This document shows, piece after piece, positions 61,955 through 64,000 of a DNA stretch of 64,000 nucleotides (position 1 is the stretch's first letter; each line of letters begins with the position of its first letter). The position numbers were made by a program, and so were the translations under genes. This stretch comes from Modicisalibacter radicis (GTDB lineage: Bacteria; Pseudomonadota; Gammaproteobacteria; Pseudomonadales; Halomonadaceae): assembly GCF_900961225.1 (NCBI RefSeq), contig NZ_CAAHFN010000087.1, forward strand, positions 1 through 64,000. Direction: 5' to 3'. The notes under the pieces are model-generated. The model had not been told where the DNA came from. It did not search any database and was given only the letters and a program-made list of their open reading frames with translations.

Positions 61955-63466
61955 ATGAAACCGATTCTGCACGAGCGTGCCTCGTCCTCCGCCAAGCGGC
62001 CAGGCGCTTCGACGACCTGGAAGACCCCTCAGCGCTTGTTGATCGCGCTCGGTTCGCTGGCCGTGGCGGCGGTGGGCGGTTTTCTGTTCGAGGAGACCCG
62101 CAAGCTCGAGCAGCGCAAGCTCGCCGGCCTGGAGGAGAACCTCAAGGCCGAGGCCACGCTGCTCGCCGAACATGCCGAGCTGACCTTCTCCTCGGCGACA
62201 CGGCTGCTGATGGACATCGAGTGGGACAACGACCTGGTGACATTACGCCAGGGGCTGACCGAACAGCCGTTCTATCAGCGCATCCTGCGTACTCCCCAGT
62301 TCGCCGGGCTGCTGGTTACCGATGCCGCGGGCGAGCCGGTATTCACCGCCAACCGTCAGCCCATCGAAACTTCCCGGGTGCTGGCACAGCCGCTGTTCGC
62401 GGCGCATCGCGCGGGGGAGTTCATGGTGATCGGCGAGCCGTTCGCGCAGGCCGGTGTCCAGCGTCGGCTGATTCCGGTCAGTCAGCGCCTCAACGCCCCC
62501 GACGGGGCCTTCGCCGGTGTGGCGGTGGTACTGCTGGATTCCGACTATTTCAGCGATTTCTACGACGCGGTGAGCCGCAACAATCAATACCGGATCGGCA
62601 TGTTCCATGCCGACGGCACCACCCTGGCGGTGTTTCCGTCGCCTCACGAGGTGCTGCCGGGGGCGCGCAGGGATCTGGCCGAGCTGTTCGGCTCCCATGC
62701 CGCCGATGTCACACGCCTCGAGTCGCCCCTCGACGGTAGCCGGAGGATCGCCGCCTATCGCAACCTGGCGGGCTTTCCCCTGGCGGTGACCGTGTCGCGC
62801 AGCTATCGCCAGTTCCGTGATGAACTCGAACCGGATCGATGGCGCAACACCATCCTGTTCTTGATTTTCGCCGCTGGCACGCTGCTTTCGGTGGGGGTCA
62901 TCAGCATCAACCTGCGGACCCTGGAGCGGGCCAACCGCGAGCTCGATCGGCTGGCGAGCACCGACGCGCTGCTCGGCATCAGCAATCGCCGACGTTTCGA
63001 GGGCGCGATCCATGGCGAATGGCAGCGCGCTCGGCGAAACGCCCAACCGCTCAGCCTGCTGCTGATCGATGTCGATTACTTCAAGCGCTACAACGACAGC
63101 TACGGCCATCCCGCCGGCGATGCCGCGCTGAAGCAGGTCGCCGGCGTACTGTGCGAAGCCGTCGCCAGGCCCGGGGACCTGGTCGCCCGCTATGGCGGCG
63201 AGGAGCTGGTCGTGCTGCTGCCCGATACGCCCGACGAGGGTGGCCTGACGATCGCCCGGCGAATCCATCAATGCCTGGCGCGCCGCGGAGTGCCTTTCGA
63301 CGATTCGCCCATCGCCGGGCATCTGACCGTGAGCATCGGCGTGGCGACACTGACACCGGGGCGCGACGCTAGCGCGGACGACCTGGTCAAGCGTGCCGAC
63401 GACGCGCTGTATCGGGCCAAGTCCCAGGGACGCAATCGCACCGCCGTGGCCGGGGGAAGCGACTGA
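61955..63466 (+). CDS. Membrane-bound diguanylate cyclase
   Basis: A 503-residue protein. Membrane helix 1 (about residues 27-46) is followed by a periplasmic sensor region of about 250 residues (CACHE-like in layout), helix 2 (about 305-327) and a C-terminal GGDEF domain. The active loop is GGEEL at residues 414-418, so it should make cyclic di-GMP. The inhibitory RxxD site (RPGD) stands exactly five residues before it. The ATG at 61955 begins MKPILHERASSSAK. Its 3' end faces the second regulatory RNA, 24 bases away. Confidence 0.92.
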   Translation: MKPILHERASSSAKRPGASTTWKTPQRLLIALGSLAVAAVGGFLFEETRKLEQRKLAGLEENLKAEATLLAEHAELTFSSATRLLMDIEWDNDLVTLRQGLTEQPFYQRILRTPQFAGLLVTDAAGEPVFTANRQPIETSRVLAQPLFAAHRAGEFMVIGEPFAQAGVQRRLIPVSQRLNAPDGAFAGVAVVLLDSDYFSDFYDAVSRNNQYRIGMFHADGTTLAVFPSPHEVLPGARRDLAELFGSHAADVTRLESPLDGSRRIAAYRNLAGFPLAVTVSRSYRQFRDELEPDRWRNTILFLIFAAGTLLSVGVISINLRTLERANRELDRLASTDALLGISNRRRFEGAIHGEWQRARRNAQPLSLLLIDVDYFKRYNDSYGHPAGDAALKQVAGVLCEAVARPGDLVARYGGEELVVLLPDTPDEGGLTIARRIHQCLARRGVPFDDSPIAGHLTVSIGVATLTPGRDASADDLVKRADDALYRAKSQGRNRTAVAGGSD

Positions 63467-63489
63467 CCCGGGGCTGGAAAGGCCGCCAT

Positions 63490-63649
63490 AAAAAACGCCC
63501 CGCGGGTCAACGCGGGGCGTGGCTACTGCCGTTCCGGGCTTCCTTGGCGGTCGAGACGTCCTGTCTAGAGGGTGCCTTGCCTGCCTGTCGTCGGCCATCC
63601 TGGCCGGTAGCAATCCTTGCTTGCGCAATCATCCTGATCACGATCGAAC
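63490..63649 (-). ncRNA. Probable Csr/Rsm-type regulatory RNA 2
   Basis: The minus strand carries six GGA motifs in about 160 nt. Four are in hairpins: ATCA-GGA-TGAT, GCAA-GCAAGGA-TTGC, CGGCCA-GGA-TGGCCG and AGAC-AGGAC-GTCT. There is also a CCAAGGA and a CCGGAACGG. It ends in a strong intrinsic terminator: CGCCCCGCG-TTGACC-CGCGGGGCG (63496-63519), then TTTTTT. A good sigma-70 promoter lies at 63656-63684. No open frame with a ribosome site is present. This matches the design of CsrA/RsmA-binding RNAs and of the RNA at 48155-48308, with little primary-sequence similarity outside the GGA hairpins and the TTTTTTATGG end. Confidence 0.75.
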
Positions 63650-63655
63650 GACTTC

Positions 63656-63684
63656 AATATAGTATACGTGTTAATTAGTGTAAA
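63656..63684 (-). promoter_or_regulatory. Sigma-70 promoter of regulatory RNA 2
   Basis: On the minus strand TTTACA (63679-63684) and TATATT (63656-63661) are separated by exactly 17 bases in an AT-rich setting. Transcription would start near 63649. An imperfect palindrome TTATAACCCATGTTTATAGG (63705-63724) lies about 65 bases upstream of that start. No TGTAAG-type GacA box is visible here. Confidence 0.65.
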
Positions 63685-63745
63685 GCGCAGATTGGGGGTG
63701 TTTTTTATAACCCATGTTTATAGGTTGGCTGCGAGTCATGGCCGG

Positions 63746-64000
63746 CTAATCCGCACTACCGGTCAAAGGCTCCGCGGTACGCCGCATGTTGGCGAGGATC
63801 GGGCTGCCCGTCGCCGGATCGCTGAGCAGCGTGCAATCGACCCCATAGAGCCGGCGCACCAGCTCGGCGGTGACCACCGTGCTTGGCGAGCCGGCGGCGA
63901 TGACACGGCCGGCGTGCATGGCGACCAGGTGGTCGGCGAAGCGACAGGCGCTGACCAGGTCGTGGACCACCATTACCAGCGTCTTGCCGGTTGCGGCCAG
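63746..64000 (-). CDS. ABC transporter ATP-binding protein, FecE-type, 3' end only
   Basis: The gene runs off the right edge. Only the last 84 residues are present. They begin in the H-loop region (TLVMVVHDLVSACRFADHLVAMHAGRV, with the conserved His) and end with GVDCTLLSDPATGSPI and a short tail. The AAGSPSTVVTAELVRRLYGVD pattern is that of siderophore/haem-type (FecE, HmuV) ATPases. The partner permease and binding protein should lie beyond 64000. The second regulatory RNA is transcribed in the same direction just downstream. Confidence 0.8.
   Translation of the reverse strand: MAATGKTLVMVVHDLVSACRFADHLVAMHAGRVIAAGSPSTVVTAELVRRLYGVDCTLLSDPATGSPILANMRRTAEPLTGSAD

Overview
The window looks like chromosomal DNA of a moderately halophilic gammaproteobacterium of the Halomonas/Chromohalobacter type. 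I infer this from the high G+C coding style, the very large share of genes for uptake and breakdown of quaternary-amine, amino-acid and organic-acid nutrients, and family resemblances to Pseudomonas/Halomonas proteins. No rRNA, tRNA, CRISPR array or intact insertion sequence was seen. Species cannot be fixed from the sequence alone.

Layout. (1) 1-1860: an AT-richer stretch with a protein built wholly of seven 53-residue repeats and a small secreted DUF2845-type protein. (2) 2059-9880: a leftward operon for an osmoprotectant-type (OpuC/Osm) ABC transporter with two tandem substrate-binding proteins, a nitrilase-superfamily amidohydrolase and an MmgE/PrpD protein, with a divergent paralogue of the amidohydrolase. 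(3) 9904-19736: a leftward nucleobase locus: codB-like permease, PucR regulator, cytosine-deaminase-like enzyme, a 2-oxoglutarate/Fe(II) oxygenase of the isopenicillin-N-synthase family and a BMP-type nucleoside ABC transporter. (4) 20045-24161: a yefM-yoeB toxin-antitoxin module lying between a decayed copy of the 3' end of a CocE/NonD hydrolase gene and the intact gene, then an orphan osmoprotectant-binding protein. (5) 24294-30969: malonate uptake and use (TRAP transporter, malonyl-CoA decarboxylase, malonyl-CoA synthetase, GntR regulator). (6) 31022-38146: TauE-type exporter, nicotinate phosphoribosyltransferase, small stress-type proteins including a 29-residue KGG protein, PaiB, a GNAT enzyme and a MocR regulator. 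(7) 38167-46056: a two-HTH GntR regulator, SDR and Ldh-type dehydrogenases, a second TRAP transporter and a secreted lyase-like protein. (8) 46177-48366: a siderophore/B12-type permease and ATPase, preceded by a probable Csr/Rsm regulatory RNA. (9) 48529-60549: a polar amino-acid ABC transporter, AruH-like transaminase, class II aldolase, betaine-type binding protein, AruI-like ThDP decarboxylase, HD protein, two gamma-butyrobetaine-hydroxylase-like oxygenases and an AraC/GlxA regulator. (10) 60890-64000: another AraC/GlxA regulator, a diguanylate cyclase, a second probable Csr/Rsm RNA and the 3' end of another ABC ATPase.

How the parts fit. Most of the window is import-plus-catabolism cassettes, each with a local regulator. 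The strongest non-coding signals are two unrelated-in-sequence but similarly built RNAs (about 154 and 160 nt) with repeated GGA motifs, several displayed in hairpin loops, each ending in a strong intrinsic terminator. These are hallmarks of CsrA/RsmA-sequestering RNAs. The second strongest is the 51-60 kb catabolic cluster. Two of its promoter regions share a 21-bp motif, suggesting one regulon around quaternary-amine or guanidino amino-acid breakdown whose exact substrate I cannot name.
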